From Clostridioides mangenotii TR (lineage in GTDB: Bacteria > Bacillota > Clostridia > Peptostreptococcales > Peptostreptococcaceae), in assembly GCF_000498755.1 (NCBI RefSeq), contig NZ_AXUS01000017.1, positions 977 through 64,976 on the forward strand: 64,000 bases of DNA, read 5' to 3'. The position numbers and the translations under genes are program-made. The notes below the pieces were generated by a model, which saw nothing but the letters and a program-made list of their open reading frames with translations, was not told where the DNA came from and ran no database searches. Below, piece after piece: positions 11,610 to 21,286 of this stretch (the first letter of the stretch is position 1; the number at the start of each line of letters is the position of its first letter).

Positions 11610-12707
11610 TTACGATACTCTTACTGGTAACAATAGATAAGTATAGTCAGTTCCATTTGATGGTTTTATTATACAAGGGTTTACATTTGTGGTAAGTTCT
11701 ATAAATATTTCTTCGCTTTCTATATTTTTTAGACCTTCTATAAAATATCTAGAGTTAAAAGCTATATCTAAATAATCACCATCAAGTTCAAGGGCAACCT
11801 CTTCATATACATTACCTTTTTCAGTGTTTGAAGTAATAGCCATTATTTCATCTCTTATTGATAGTTTTATAAGATTGTTCTTTTCTGTTTGAGATAGAAG
11901 TGATGCTCTTTCAATACTATCCAATAAATCTCTAGTATTTAATTTTACTTTAGTATTGTATTCCTTTGGAAGAAGTTTTTTATAGTCTATAAAATCGCCT
12001 TCTAGGAGTCTTGTTATAATTTTAGTGTCTTTTATCATAAATACTGCGTTTTTTTCATTAAATCCAAGTCCGATACTCTCTTCGCTTGTAAGTAAACTAT
12101 TTACATCTATCAAAGTTTTACCTGGAATTATAACTTTTACATTTTGTATAGGATTTTCGAAATTAGAAGTTCTAACTGCTAGTCTATATCCGTCTATAGC
12201 AACTAAGCTTATATTTCCGTCTTGTATTTCTAATAATTCTCCCATTAGTATAGGTTTTGTTTGATCTTGAGATATAGCAAAAACTGTCTGTTTTATCATA
12301 TTTTTAAGAAGTTCCTGTGGTATATCACATAGAGCACCATCCTCAACATCTGGAAGTTTTGGGAATTCTTTAGCAGGATATCCCTTTATCTTAAATTTAG
12401 AGTTTACACAATTTATATAAATGTTATTTTCATTATCTGTTTCTAGTTCTACAAATGAATCAGGCAACTTTCTTATGATATCCCCAAACAATCTAGCATC
12501 AACTACAATTTCACCTTCTTCTTGTACTTCAGCTTGTGTATAAGTTTCTATTCCGATCTCTGCATCATAACCTGTTATTTTCAATTGATCATTCTTCGCA
12601 ACTAATAATATACCCTTTAGTAGTTCTATAGTAGTTTTACTATTAATGGCTTTTTGAGCTATTCCGATTTTATTAGCTAGAGTTTTTTGGCTTATGATTA
12701 TCTTCAT
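11610..12707 (-). CDS. dnaN: DNA polymerase III beta subunit (sliding clamp)
   Basis: The 365-residue clamp forms a ring dimer that holds polymerase on DNA. The three-domain clamp fold is recognisable from conserved stretches (GDIIRKLPD, FPKLPDVE, the DGYRLAVR motif at about residues 177-184) and the C-terminal YLLLPVR, with the hydrophobic pocket that binds partner proteins. A strong GGAGG lies upstream, with a perfect DnaA box between it and the ATG. It follows dnaA by 242 bases that carry origin elements. Confidence 0.97.
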   Translation of the reverse strand: MKIIISQKTLANKIGIAQKAINSKTTIELLKGILLVAKNDQLKITGYDAEIGIETYTQAEVQEEGEIVVDARLFGDIIRKLPDSFVELETDNENNIYINCVNSKFKIKGYPAKEFPKLPDVEDGALCDIPQELLKNMIKQTVFAISQDQTKPILMGELLEIQDGNISLVAIDGYRLAVRTSNFENPIQNVKVIIPGKTLIDVNSLLTSEESIGLGFNEKNAVFMIKDTKIITRLLEGDFIDYKKLLPKEYNTKVKLNTRDLLDSIERASLLSQTEKNNLIKLSIRDEIMAITSNTEKGNVYEEVALELDGDYLDIAFNSRYFIEGLKNIESEEIFIELTTNVNPCIIKPSNGTDYTYLLLPVRVS

Positions 12708-12910
12708 TGTGGATAACCTCCTTTTTCAATAAATATAAAGAATTAAAGTAATAAGATAGTAGTCATAGTAGTAGGTGTTGTTGATTATGTGCATAAGTAT
12801 ATAGAGCCCAATAAACGTAAAGATATTAACCTGTGTACTACATGTTAATATCTTTGTTGTTTAAAAGTTAATATTTTGTGAATAAGTTTTAGATAAAAAA
12901 ATATGCACAT
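12708..12910. other. oriC2: dnaA-dnaN intergenic origin region (DUE, trios, DnaA boxes)
   Basis: Origin elements here are an AT-rich stretch (12725-12756, candidate unwinding element), TAG triplets at 12757-12774 (TAGTAG-TCA-TAGTAGTAG), a short GC-containing step (GTGTTG), and DnaA boxes. The boxes are TTATGCACA (12788-12796, minus), TTATTCACA (12877-12885, minus), ATATGCACA (12901-12909, plus) and a perfect TTATCCACA (12708-12716, minus) before dnaN. The order DUE, trio, box matches the basal unwinding module described in Bacillus subtilis. A 12-bp stem (12819-12830 with 12844-12855) also lies here and could be an attenuator between dnaA and dnaN. Confidence 0.75.
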
Positions 12911-12949
12911 CTTATCAAGAGGTTACAAACATGCTACTGTGTATAATCT

Positions 12950-14269
12950 CTACCCCTTTAATTCCGATATTATTTTGTTTATTTTATACTTTATATCTTC
13001 GTCTGCTTCTATATCTTTGGATACTTTGTCACATGCGTGTATTACAGTGGTATGATCTCTTCCGCCGAATTCTTCACCTATTTTTGGAAGGGATAAATCT
13101 GTAAGCTCTCTGGTTAAATACATAGCTATCTGTCTAGGATATGCTATAGATCTAGTTCTTCTCTTAGAATTGAAGTCTTCCATTTTTATATTGAATACAG
13201 AGGATACTTTTTCTTTAATCCTAGGGATATTAACCTCTTCACTTTGTGAATTAGATATAATATCTTTTAGTGCTTCAGTAGCTAGATCTTGTGTAATCAA
13301 CCTATTGCTAAGTGATGAATAAGCTACAACTCTAGTAAGAGCGCCTTCAAGTTCCCTTATATTTGACTTAATATTTTGCGCAATATAAGACATTACCTCA
13401 TTTGGAACTTCTATTCTCTCCATTTGAGCCTTTTTTCTAAGTATAGCTGTACGAGTTTCGTAATCTGGAGCTTGTATATCCGTTATAAGTCCCATTTCAA
13501 ACCTAGATCTCAATCTATCTTCTAATGTAGGAATATCTTTTGGGGGTCTATCGCTCGAAATTATTATCTGTTTGTTTGCATCGTGTAGAGTATTAAAAGT
13601 ATGGAAGAACTCCTCTTGAGTTCTCTCTTTACCAGCAATAAACTGGATATCATCTATTAATAGAACGTCTACGTTTCTGTATTTATTTCTAAAATTTTCG
13701 TTTTTATCATCTTTAATTGAATTTATAAGTTCATTTGTAAACTTTTCAGATGATACATACACTACCCTCGAATCCTTTTTTTGGCCTGCTATATGATGAC
13801 CAATTGCCTGCATTAAGTGCGTTTTACCTAGTCCAACACCACCGTACAAAAACAGCGGGTTATATGCTTTAGCTGGAGATTCTGCAACAGCTACACATGC
13901 AGCGTGAGCGAATCTATTACTGTTACCTATGACAAATGTATCAAAAGTATACTTTGGATTTAAATTTGTATAGATTTTTTTAAACTCCGTGTAGTTCTCT
14001 TCTGAATTAATATCATCAATTTCCTTTTCACTAAGTACAAATTTTATATTGTATTGCTTCAATGAAACTTGTTTTATAGTGTCTTGTAGTATACTAAGGT
14101 ATCTGTCTTCTAGCATACCTTTGTTAAACTCATTAGGAACAAGAAGATATAGATCGTTCATTTGTATTTTTAGCGGAACAATGCTTTTAAATAGTGAAAT
14201 ATAACTCGTCGTACCTATATCACCTTTAATTAATTGCAAAGTTTTATCCCATAAAGAAACTACCTCCAT
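12950..14269 (-). CDS. dnaA: Chromosomal replication initiator DnaA
   Basis: A 439-residue initiator. Domain I is at the N terminus ([13 protein letters not shown]) and domain III is an AAA+ ATPase with Walker [11 protein letters not shown] (about residues 143-152), Walker B LLIDDIQF and the Arg-finger region [10 protein letters not shown]. Domain IV holds the DNA-binding signature [19 protein letters not shown] that reads DnaA boxes. Origin regions flank the gene on both sides. DnaA boxes upstream suggest the usual autoregulation. Confidence 0.97.
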   Translation of the reverse strand: MEVVSLWDKTLQLIKGDIGTTSYISLFKSIVPLKIQMNDLYLLVPNEFNKGMLEDRYLSILQDTIKQVSLKQYNIKFVLSEKEIDDINSEENYTEFKKIYTNLNPKYTFDTFVIGNSNRFAHAACVAVAESPAKAYNPLFLYGGVGLGKTHLMQAIGHHIAGQKKDSRVVYVSSEKFTNELINSIKDDKNENFRNKYRNVDVLLIDDIQFIAGKERTQEEFFHTFNTLHDANKQIIISSDRPPKDIPTLEDRLRSRFEMGLITDIQAPDYETRTAILRKKAQMERIEVPNEVMSYIAQNIKSNIRELEGALTRVVAYSSLSNRLITQDLATEALKDIISNSQSEEVNIPRIKEKVSSVFNIKMEDFNSKRRTRSIAYPRQIAMYLTRELTDLSLPKIGEEFGGRDHTTVIHACDKVSKDIEADEDIKYKINKIISELKG

Positions 14270-14289
14270 AATTTAAACCTCCGTACCGA

Positions 14290-14645
14290 TTTAGTTTTTT
14301 CCACAATATATTAACAGAAACAACGAATATATTTATAAAATTACAATTGCTTAAAATATATGTATAGTTATGTTGATAAATAAATATTATTGTAAAATTT
14401 AAGATAGATATAAACAACTTGTAGATAAAATTATTAACGTTATAAATATTAGTATAACTAAGGTATAAATGATAATAATAAAAGTTATTAACATCTTTAT
14501 CCACAACCTGTGCATAATTCTGGATAAGTTAATATAGTTATCAACTTATCAACAAGTATATTAATAATATCAAAATATATATCAAACTTCAAGAATTTAT
14601 CCAGAATATTAACAGCCTGTTGATAAAATTATCAACTATTATAAT
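14290..14645. other. oriC1: DnaA-box cluster upstream of dnaA
   Basis: A 580-base intergenic region between divergent dnaA and rpmH. DnaA-type 9-mers found: TTTTCCACA (14297), TTATCAACA (14371, minus), TTATCCACA (14497, perfect), TTATGCACA (14509, minus), TTATCCAGA (14519, minus), TTATCAACT (14538), TTATCAACA (14546), TTATCCAGA (14597), TTATCAACA (14618, minus) and TTATCAACT (14629). Such density in an AT-rich spacer beside dnaA defines the origin. Short open frames here (for example 14244-14504) have no coding character. Confidence 0.92.
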
Positions 14646-14742
14646 TACTTTGCTTATATATAGTAGTAAAAAGTGATTATATAGCTAATTATTTCTATTT
14701 AGGTATTTTTTTGTATATCTTTCAAACTCTGATAAAAACTCG

Positions 14743-14771
14743 TTGACAAGTAGTTAAAAAGTATTTATAAT
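14743..14771 (+). promoter_or_regulatory. rpmH promoter
   Basis: TTGACA (14743-14748) and TATAAT (14766-14771) with a 17-base spacer, perfect consensus, 81 bases before the rpmH start. Confidence 0.93.
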
Positions 14772-14852
14772 TGTATGTGTTATATTTACTCTGACGGTAA
14801 AGTTATTTTTTTTAATAAACGGAAAACAGAATGAGAAAGGCGGTGCTATATA

Positions 14853-14987
14853 ATGAAGAGAACTTATCAACCTAAAAAGAGACAAAGAAAGAAAGAGCAT
14901 GGTTTCAGAAAAAGAATGAAAACATCTAACGGAAGAAATGTGTTAAAGAGAAGAAGAACTAGAGGTAGAAATAGATTAACTCATTAG
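14853..14987 (+). CDS. rpmH: Ribosomal protein bL34
   Basis: A 44-residue, highly basic protein ([20 protein letters not shown] at the start, ending RGRNRLTH), matching L34 over its whole length. It binds 23S rRNA in the large subunit. The GAAAGGCGGTG site precedes the ATG. It is the first plus-strand gene to the right of oriC, as in most bacteria. Confidence 0.97.
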   Translation: MKRTYQPKKRQRKKEHGFRKRMKTSNGRNVLKRRRTRGRNRLTH

Positions 14988-14994
14988 TTACAGG

Positions 14995-15019
14995 AGGCCG
15001 CTTATATAGTGGCCTTTTT
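14995..15019 (+). terminator. Terminator/attenuator between rpmH and rnpA
   Basis: Stem AGGCCGC/GTGGCCT (7 bp, one G-U pair) with a 7-base loop and a T5 run. Partial read-through would set the high L34 to low RnpA ratio seen in other bacteria; that role is inference. Confidence 0.75.
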
Positions 15020-15058
15020 GTGTAATTTTACGAGATTTATTTGTGTTTATGGAGGTAA

Positions 15059-15406
15059 ATGATGTACTTTAGTAGAACAAACGGTATAAAAAAGGATTCT
15101 GATTTTAGAAAGGTATATAAACACGGTAAATCTTTTGCAAACAAATATTTAGTAATATATATACTGAAGAATAGATCAGATACAAGTAGAATTGGAATAT
15201 CTGTTTCTAAAAAAGTAGGAAAAGCCGTTACAAGAAACAAAGTTCGAAGATTAATAAAAGAAGCTTACAGATTAAATATAGATAATAAAATCAAGCCGGG
15301 ATATGATATAGTATTTATAGCTAGAGTTTCTAGCTCAAATGCTAGTTTTGAAGATATAGATAAATCTGTGAAATACTTGGTTAAAAAAACGGGCGTGTCT
15401 AATTAA
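15059..15406 (+). CDS. rnpA: Ribonuclease P protein component
   Basis: A 115-residue basic protein that assists the RNase P RNA in trimming tRNA 5' ends. The family signature is clear: RIGISVSKKVGKAVTRNKVRRLIKEAYR (about residues 43-70), containing the RNR motif. Two ATGs stand in tandem (15059 and 15062). GGAGG at 15051-15055 is better spaced for the second, so the true product may be one residue shorter. Confidence 0.95.
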   Translation: MMYFSRTNGIKKDSDFRKVYKHGKSFANKYLVIYILKNRSDTSRIGISVSKKVGKAVTRNKVRRLIKEAYRLNIDNKIKPGYDIVFIARVSSSNASFEDIDKSVKYLVKKTGVSN

Positions 15407-15446
15407 TGTACTTTATATTATTAAGTATATATAGGGAGGTAATATT

Positions 15447-15698
15447 TTGAATAAAATAGTTTACTTATTAAAAGGTATTGGAGCTTTCTTAGCGAAGTTC
15501 TGTATATATATAGTAAGGTTTTATCAAAAATATATTTCTCCACTTAAAGGCCCTACGTGTAGATTTTATCCAACGTGTTCACAATATTCGATAGATGCAT
15601 TTAAAAAGTATGGATTATTAAAAGGTATGTATTTGTCAATAAAGAGAATCTTAAAATGTCATCCATTTCATCCAGGAGGATACGACCCTGTGAAGTAA
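15447..15698 (+). CDS. yidD: Membrane protein insertion efficiency factor YidD
   Basis: An 83-residue protein of the YidD family with the conserved cysteine motif ([19 protein letters not shown], about residues 37-55) and the C-terminal [12 protein letters not shown]. An N-terminal amphipathic hydrophobic segment would place it at the inner face of the membrane, where it aids YidC. It starts with TTG, fixed by the GGGAGG seven bases upstream. Confidence 0.93.
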   Translation: MNKIVYLLKGIGAFLAKFCIYIVRFYQKYISPLKGPTCRFYPTCSQYSIDAFKKYGLLKGMYLSIKRILKCHPFHPGGYDPVK

Positions 15699-15728
15699 AA
15701 TAGACATTATTATTTGGGAGGTTTAAAT

Positions 15729-16436
15729 TTGAATTTTATAGGAGAAATATTAGGACAAGTTCTTAGGGTAATATTTGAATTTGTTAATCACTATGGATTA
15801 TCGATCATTTTATTTACGATAATTATAAAGTTTATACTATTACCGCTTACAGTTAAGCAGACAAAGTCGACGCAGGCAATGCAAGAAATTCAACCGCGCT
15901 TAAAGGAAATACAAGAAAAATACAAAAACAAACCAGAGAAACAAAATCAAGAAATTCAAAAGTTATACTCAGAATCTAAGATAAACCCTCTTGCAGGATG
16001 TCTACCTCTTTTGGTACAAATGCCTATAATAATAGGACTATTTTGGGTGCTTAAAGATCCAGTTAAATTTGGTGTTTTTGATTCACAGTCTGCCTTTAAA
16101 TTAGCAGATACAGGATTTTTATGGATAAAAAGTTTGACAACGCCTGATTATATAATGGCTATTTTTTCTGGGGTTAGTGCGTTTTTAATGCAAAAAATCA
16201 CAACTCCTACTGATCAATTAGAAGGTTCTATGAAATACATGACTTATGTAATGACTGGGTTCTCATTTTATTGGGGATTTATTTTTCCAGCAGGACTTAC
16301 ACTTTATTGGACAGTAAGTAATCTATTCTCAGCTGCACAACACTTATTGATAGTTGGTCCATTAAAACGAAGACTTGCTAACGTTAAGGAGGATACAATC
16401 AATGATTCAAAGCCTAGAAATAAAAAGCAAAAGTAA
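15729..16436 (+). CDS. yidC: Membrane insertase YidC/SpoIIIJ
   Basis: A YidC2-type insertase of 235 residues that places proteins into the membrane, alone or with Sec. Several membrane segments are visible, with a conserved polar patch in KFILLPLTVKQTKSTQAMQEI and the cytoplasmic hairpin (IQEKYKNKPEKQNQEIQKLY). The TTG at 15729 is preferred: the upstream in-frame TTG at 15714 would overlap the ribosome binding site GGGAGG (15716-15721). The N terminus lacks an obvious lipobox. The C terminus overlaps jag by 35 bases. Confidence 0.94.
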   Translation: MNFIGEILGQVLRVIFEFVNHYGLSIILFTIIIKFILLPLTVKQTKSTQAMQEIQPRLKEIQEKYKNKPEKQNQEIQKLYSESKINPLAGCLPLLVQMPIIIGLFWVLKDPVKFGVFDSQSAFKLADTGFLWIKSLTTPDYIMAIFSGVSAFLMQKITTPTDQLEGSMKYMTYVMTGFSFYWGFIFPAGLTLYWTVSNLFSAAQHLLIVGPLKRRLANVKEDTINDSKPRNKKQK

Positions 16437-17100
16437 AGAAAGTGCTATATCTCAAGCTTTAGCTAAATTTAATGCAAAACGAGAAGATATAGAAGTAGAA
16501 GTTATTGAAAATCCAAGTAAAGGCTTCTTAGGTTTTATAGGGGCTAAAGATGGAGTTTACAAGATAGCTCTAATAGAAAAAGAAGCAAAAGTAAAATCGG
16601 AGCAAATAATAACTGAAACAGAAGTTGCTGTATCAGGAGAAGAAAAAAAATCTGAAGCAGAGATTTCAAAAAAATTTGTTGAAGGAATTCTAAAAAATTC
16701 TAATATCGATGCAGAAGTTAAGGTAGTTCAAGAAGGAAATTTAATAAAAATTGATATCGTTGGAAAAGATGCTTCTAGCTTGATTGGTAGAAGAGGAGAG
16801 ACTTTAGACTCTATCCAACTTTTAACTGGACTAGCTTTAAATAAGATAAATAAAGACTCTAAGATGAGAGTTCTTATAGACATAGGCAACTATAGAAAAA
16901 AGAGAAAAGAATCTCTGATCAGATATGCAAACAAAGTTGCAAGAGAAGTTGCTAAAACTAAAAAGCCAAAGAAATTGGATTATATGAACCCTTATGAGAG
17001 AAGAATTATACATTCAGCTCTACAAAATGATAAGTATGTTATAACTTACAGTGAAGGAACAGATCCATATAGAAGATTAGTGATCGAATGTAAAGGGTAA
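16402..17100 (+). CDS. jag: RNA-binding protein Jag/KhpB
   Basis: A 232-residue protein with an N-terminal Jag-N domain (about 1-50, ISQALAKFNAKREDIEVEV, GFLGFIGAKDG), a KH domain with GRRGETLDSIQLLTG, and a C-terminal R3H domain (NPYERRIIHSAL). In this family KhpB binds small RNAs and mRNAs with KhpA and influences cell elongation. The ATG at 16402 has a good AGGAGG eight bases upstream; the longer in-frame TTG start lies within yidC and lacks one. Confidence 0.93.
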   Translation: MIQSLEIKSKSKESAISQALAKFNAKREDIEVEVIENPSKGFLGFIGAKDGVYKIALIEKEAKVKSEQIITETEVAVSGEEKKSEAEISKKFVEGILKNSNIDAEVKVVQEGNLIKIDIVGKDASSLIGRRGETLDSIQLLTGLALNKINKDSKMRVLIDIGNYRKKRKESLIRYANKVAREVAKTKKPKKLDYMNPYERRIIHSALQNDKYVITYSEGTDPYRRLVIECKG

Positions 17101-17107
17101 AAGATAG

Positions 17108-17137
17108 CCTCCTATGTGATAGGGGGTTTTATTTTTT
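17108..17137 (+). terminator. Terminator of the rpmH-jag unit
   Basis: Stem CCTCCTAT/ATAGGGGG with a 3-base loop followed by TTTTATTTTTT, just after the jag stop codon. Confidence 0.88.
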
Positions 17138-17213
17138 AAATTTATTATATATAATATTTAGGGTTATAATAAGAGTTAATAAATTGAAATGAATAAATTG
17201 AGAGGTGATGTCC

Positions 17214-18593
17214 TTGTTTATAGATGATACAATAGTTGCAATAGCTACAGCACCTGGTGAAGGTGGTATTGGAATACTTAGAATAAGTGGAGAGAAATCT
17301 CTGGAGGTTGCTCAGAGTATTTTTGAGTCTGTTTCTGGAAAGAGAATAGACGAGTACAATAACAGAACTTTGATATACGGAAATATTGTCGACAATGATA
17401 AAATTATAGATGAAGTGCTGCTTGCTTATATGAAAGGTCCAAAATCTTATACAGCAGAAGATGTAGTAGAGATAAACTGCCATGGTGGTTTTATATCTGT
17501 AAAGAAAATTTTAGAGCTTATACTGTCTAAAGATGTAAGACTTGCTGAAGCTGGTGAGTTTACAAAACGAGCTTTCTTAAATGGAAGAATAGATTTATCT
17601 CAGGCAGAAGCAGTAATAGATGTTATAAATGCTAAAACTAGCAAGTCTCATGAGGTAGCTCAGGAGCAATTAGAAGGGGCTCTATCTCATAAGATAAGAA
17701 GTTTGAGAGATAAGGTAACAGAGTTACTAGCTCACGTTACAGTAGCGATAGATTACCCAGAAGAAGATATAGAGTTTATTACTTACAATACACTTAAAGA
17801 AAAAACAGAAGAACTAGAAAAGGAAATCAAAAAGCTTTTTGATTCATCTGAGAGTGGAAAGATATTTAGAGAGGGACTTAAAACAGTAATAATCGGCAAA
17901 CCAAATGTCGGAAAATCTTCTCTATTAAACCTGATTTTAGGTGAAAAGAGGGCGATTGTAACAGATATACCTGGTACAACTAGAGATGTTATAGAAGAGT
18001 TTGTAAACTTGAGAGGAATTCCTATTAAGATAGTTGATACAGCTGGAATAAGAGAGACGGAAGATGTTGTCGAGAAAATAGGTGTAGAAAAATCTAGAAA
18101 ATCACTTTCGAGCGCTGATTTAGTGATTATGGTTCTAGATTATTCTGAGAAACTTACAGATGAAGATATGGAAATACTTGAAAGCATTGATAAGAGTAAG
18201 ACTGTAGTTTTATTAAATAAAACAGATTTAAAAAAACAAATTGAAGAAGAAAAAATAAGTAATTATGTAGAAAATAATAGTATAATAGAGATAAGTGCAT
18301 TAAAACAAGAAGGCATAGAAAAATTAGAAGATAAAATAGAAAGTCTAGTTTATAAAGGCGAGGTAAGAAATTCTTCCGATATAGTAATAAGCAATACTAG
18401 ACATAGAGATGCACTGGCTAAAGCACATAAATCTGTGTTGGATGCACTTGATGCAATCTATCAAAATATGCCACTGGATTTTATAGAGGTAGATCTCAAA
18501 AATATATGGGATTACCTAGGATACATTAATGGAGATACTGTTACAGAAGACTTACTGGATAATATATTCAGCAACTTCTGCATTGGGAAATAA
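17214..18593 (+). CDS. mnmE: tRNA modification GTPase MnmE
   Basis: With MnmG it installs the cmnm5/nm5 group on wobble U34 of several tRNAs. The product has an N-terminal formyl-folate-binding domain (DTIVAIATAPGEGGIGILRISG), a helical domain, an inserted Ras-like GTPase (GKPNVGKSSLLN, DIPGTTRD, DTAGIRE, NKTD), and the C-terminal CIGK with its catalytic Cys. The TTG at 17214 fits the GAGGTGAT site (17202-17209); the upstream GTG/ATG would overlap that site. About 459 residues, the usual size. Confidence 0.95.
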   Translation: MFIDDTIVAIATAPGEGGIGILRISGEKSLEVAQSIFESVSGKRIDEYNNRTLIYGNIVDNDKIIDEVLLAYMKGPKSYTAEDVVEINCHGGFISVKKILELILSKDVRLAEAGEFTKRAFLNGRIDLSQAEAVIDVINAKTSKSHEVAQEQLEGALSHKIRSLRDKVTELLAHVTVAIDYPEEDIEFITYNTLKEKTEELEKEIKKLFDSSESGKIFREGLKTVIIGKPNVGKSSLLNLILGEKRAIVTDIPGTTRDVIEEFVNLRGIPIKIVDTAGIRETEDVVEKIGVEKSRKSLSSADLVIMVLDYSEKLTDEDMEILESIDKSKTVVLLNKTDLKKQIEEEKISNYVENNSIIEISALKQEGIEKLEDKIESLVYKGEVRNSSDIVISNTRHRDALAKAHKSVLDALDAIYQNMPLDFIEVDLKNIWDYLGYINGDTVTEDLLDNIFSNFCIGK

Positions 18594-18639
18594 ATAAACT
18601 GTTTTTCATGAAACTTAAGAATAAAGAAAGGAGCCGTAA

Positions 18640-20538
18640 ATGAAAAGATATAGAGCAGGAGAATACGACTTTGTAGTAGTTGGAGCAGGACATGCTGGAT
18701 GTGAAGCTTCATTAGCTACAGCAAGAATGGGTTATAAAACTCTAATGGTTACAATGTCTTTAGATTCAATTGCGTTACTTGCATGCAATCCTTCAATAGG
18801 AGGTACAGGTAAAGGTCAATTGGTAAAAGAGATAGACGCACTCGGAGGAGAGATGGGTGTAAATATAGATAAGACTTTTATACAAAGCAGAATGTTGAAT
18901 ACAGCTAAAGGGCCAGCTGTTCATTCACTTAGAACACAGGCGGATAAGTTTAAGTACCATGAGGAAATGAAAAGAACTCTTGAGAATGAACCTAATATTG
19001 ATTTAGTTATGGATGAAGTAGTAGATATAATAGCTGAAGACAATATTGTAAAAGGGGTAGTTACAAAACTAGGTTGTGAGTACTATGCAAAAGCAGTAAT
19101 ACTTGCAACAGGGGTTTATCTAAACTCAAAAATACACATAGGAGAAGTTTCGTTTAACGAAGGTCCTAATGCACTTGGATACGCTAAAAATTTAACTGAA
19201 AGCTTAGTCAATTTGGGGCTTAGAATGAGAAGATTTAAAACTGGTACTCCAGCAAGAGTACACAGAGATAGTATAGATTTCTCTGTTATGGAGATTCAAG
19301 ATGGAGATGAAAAGATAACGCCATTTTCTTTTATGAGCGATAACTTACAAATAATTCAAGAGCCTTGTTATTTAACTAGAACTACGGAAAATACAAAAGA
19401 AGTAATAATGAATAATTTAAATAGATCGGCTATGTACGGTGGTGAAATAGATAGTACAGGAGCAAGATATTGCCCCTCAATAGAGGATAAAGTAGTTAGA
19501 TTTAGCGATAAAACATCTCATCAGTTATTTATAGAGCCAGAGGGTTCTGATACTAAGGAGATGTACGTTCAAGGTATATCTACTAGTTTACCTTATGAAG
19601 TACAAGTTGAGATGTATAGAACTATAAAAGGATTTGAAAATTGCAAGATAATGAGACCAGCATACGCTATAGAGTACGATTGTGTAGACCCTACGCAACT
19701 TAAAATAAACTTAGAGATAAAGGGCGTAGAAAATCTATTTAGTGCTGGACAATTCAACGGTACTTCTGGTTATGAAGAAGCTGCATCACAAGGTCTGATG
19801 GCTGGAATTAACGCGGTTAGAAAAATAGAAGGCAAAGAGCCTTTTATACTAGATAGATCTGAGGCGTATATAGGAGTTCTTTTGGATGATTTGGTTACAA
19901 AAGGAACTAACGAGCCTTACAGAATAATGACTTCTAGAGCTGAGTACAGACTGTATTTAAGACAAGATAATGCAGATATGAGGCTTACAGAAAAAGGATA
20001 TGAAATTGGACTAGTTACAGAAGATAGGTATCAAAGATTTTTAAATAAAAAAGATCAAGTACAACAGGAATTTGATAGATTAAAATCAGAAAGGGTTACT
20101 CCTAAAGATGTAAATGATCAATTAGAAAAATTAAATGCATCACCTATAAAAGTTGGAATATCTCTATATGAATTTTTAAAAAGACCCGAGGTAACTTATG
20201 CTCTTATAGAAATGATAGGTAAAGGCCCCGAGTTCAAAGTTTCAAATGAAGTCAAAAATCAATGTGAAGTTATGACTAAGTATGAAGGTTATATAGATAA
20301 ACAATTAAAGCAAATAGATCAATTCAAGAAACTAGAAAATAAAAAGCTAGATGAGAATTTAAATTATTCGTCTATTGATGGGCTGAAGATAGAGGCCAGA
20401 CAAAAACTGGACGGGATAAAACCTATATCGATAGGACAAGCATCTCGTATATCAGGAGTTTCACCTGCGGATATATCAGTACTTCTTATATACTTAGAGC
20501 AGATGAAAAAGTCTAGAGGAGGAAATAATGAACAATAG
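18640..20538 (+). CDS. mnmG: tRNA uridine-5-carboxymethylaminomethyl modification enzyme MnmG
   Basis: The 632-residue FAD/NADH-dependent partner of MnmE. The FAD site is [19 protein letters not shown] near residue 12. The other signatures follow: [20 protein letters not shown], the catalytic-Cys region [11 protein letters not shown] and the Rossmann-like [16 protein letters not shown]; the C-terminal helices end in [14 protein letters not shown]. GidA is an older name. It follows mnmE by 46 bases and overlaps rsmG by 11 bases. Confidence 0.97.
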   Translation: MKRYRAGEYDFVVVGAGHAGCEASLATARMGYKTLMVTMSLDSIALLACNPSIGGTGKGQLVKEIDALGGEMGVNIDKTFIQSRMLNTAKGPAVHSLRTQADKFKYHEEMKRTLENEPNIDLVMDEVVDIIAEDNIVKGVVTKLGCEYYAKAVILATGVYLNSKIHIGEVSFNEGPNALGYAKNLTESLVNLGLRMRRFKTGTPARVHRDSIDFSVMEIQDGDEKITPFSFMSDNLQIIQEPCYLTRTTENTKEVIMNNLNRSAMYGGEIDSTGARYCPSIEDKVVRFSDKTSHQLFIEPEGSDTKEMYVQGISTSLPYEVQVEMYRTIKGFENCKIMRPAYAIEYDCVDPTQLKINLEIKGVENLFSAGQFNGTSGYEEAASQGLMAGINAVRKIEGKEPFILDRSEAYIGVLLDDLVTKGTNEPYRIMTSRAEYRLYLRQDNADMRLTEKGYEIGLVTEDRYQRFLNKKDQVQQEFDRLKSERVTPKDVNDQLEKLNASPIKVGISLYEFLKRPEVTYALIEMIGKGPEFKVSNEVKNQCEVMTKYEGYIDKQLKQIDQFKKLENKKLDENLNYSSIDGLKIEARQKLDGIKPISIGQASRISGVSPADISVLLIYLEQMKKSRGGNNEQ

Positions 20539-21247
20539 GGATTTATTGAAATCTGGGATTGAAGGATTCGGAATAGAAGTTGACGAAAGCATGTTAGATA
20601 AGTTTAATAGCTACAGAGAAATTCTTGTAGAATGGAATCAGAAGATGAATTTAACTGGAATAGAGGAAGAAAAGGAAGTATTTATAAAGCACTTCTTGGA
20701 TTCTATTTCTTCAGTTAAAAATGGGTATATAAAAGACGGTATATCTATTATAGATGTTGGAACGGGTGCCGGATTTCCAGGCATACCTTTAAGAGTATGT
20801 TTAAAAGATTTAGAGTTGACACTACTTGACTCTTTGAATAAAAGAATAAACTTCCTTCAGACAGTTGGAGAAGAATTAGATTTAAATAATATAAATTATA
20901 TACATGGAAGAGCAGAGGACTTTGGGAAAAATGCAGAGTATAGAGAAAAATACGATGTTGCAACAGCAAGAGCAGTTGCTGGGCTTCCTGCTTTACTAGA
21001 GCTTTGCGTACCTTTTGTAAAGGTCGGAGGTTATTTTATATGTTTAAAAGGTCCAAATGCAGACCTTGAACTTGAGGATTCAAAAAATGCTATGAGACTT
21101 TTAGGAGTTGAATTCGTTGAAAAAATAGATATAGTATTACCAGATATAGATTTAAGTCATAATATATTAGTTTTTGTTAAAAAGATGAAGACTCCATCTA
21201 AATACCCAAGAAAAGCTGGAAAACCATCAAAAAATCCTATATTATAG
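20528..21247 (+). CDS. rsmG: 16S rRNA (guanine-N7)-methyltransferase RsmG
   Basis: A 239-residue SAM-dependent enzyme that methylates G527 of 16S rRNA. The SAM site [15 protein letters not shown] is at about residues 73-87 and [12 protein letters not shown] follows. Its ATG overlaps the mnmG stop by 11 bases, indicating translational coupling. The C terminus carries a basic tail ([20 protein letters not shown]) typical of the family. Loss of RsmG is known to give low-level streptomycin resistance; the gene here looks intact. Confidence 0.96.
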   Translation: MNNRDLLKSGIEGFGIEVDESMLDKFNSYREILVEWNQKMNLTGIEEEKEVFIKHFLDSISSVKNGYIKDGISIIDVGTGAGFPGIPLRVCLKDLELTLLDSLNKRINFLQTVGEELDLNNINYIHGRAEDFGKNAEYREKYDVATARAVAGLPALLELCVPFVKVGGYFICLKGPNADLELEDSKNAMRLLGVEFVEKIDIVLPDIDLSHNILVFVKKMKTPSKYPRKAGKPSKNPIL

Positions 21248-21272
21248 TATATAATAAACAAAAAACTCTGAC

Positions 21273-21286
21273 ATTTCCCAGGAAAT
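21273..21286. promoter_or_regulatory. Candidate Noc binding site (NBS)
   Basis: ATTTCCCAGGAAAT differs at one central base from the Bacillus subtilis Noc site ATTTCCCGGGAAAT. It lies 108 bases upstream of the noc start, in the rsmG-noc spacer. The remaining spacer (21287-21393) has no clear promoter or gene. Confidence 0.85.

Noticed and set aside
14244-14504. Minus-strand 86-residue open frame upstream of dnaA
   Set aside because: It lies within the DnaA-box cluster and is rich in Asn/Tyr/Ile from AT-rich DNA; no family match or ribosome binding site.
18598-18615. TGTTTTTCATGAAACT between mnmE and mnmG as a parS site
   Set aside because: It matches only about 12 of 16 parS positions and lacks the central CACGTG needed by ParB. 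No good parS site was noticed in the window.
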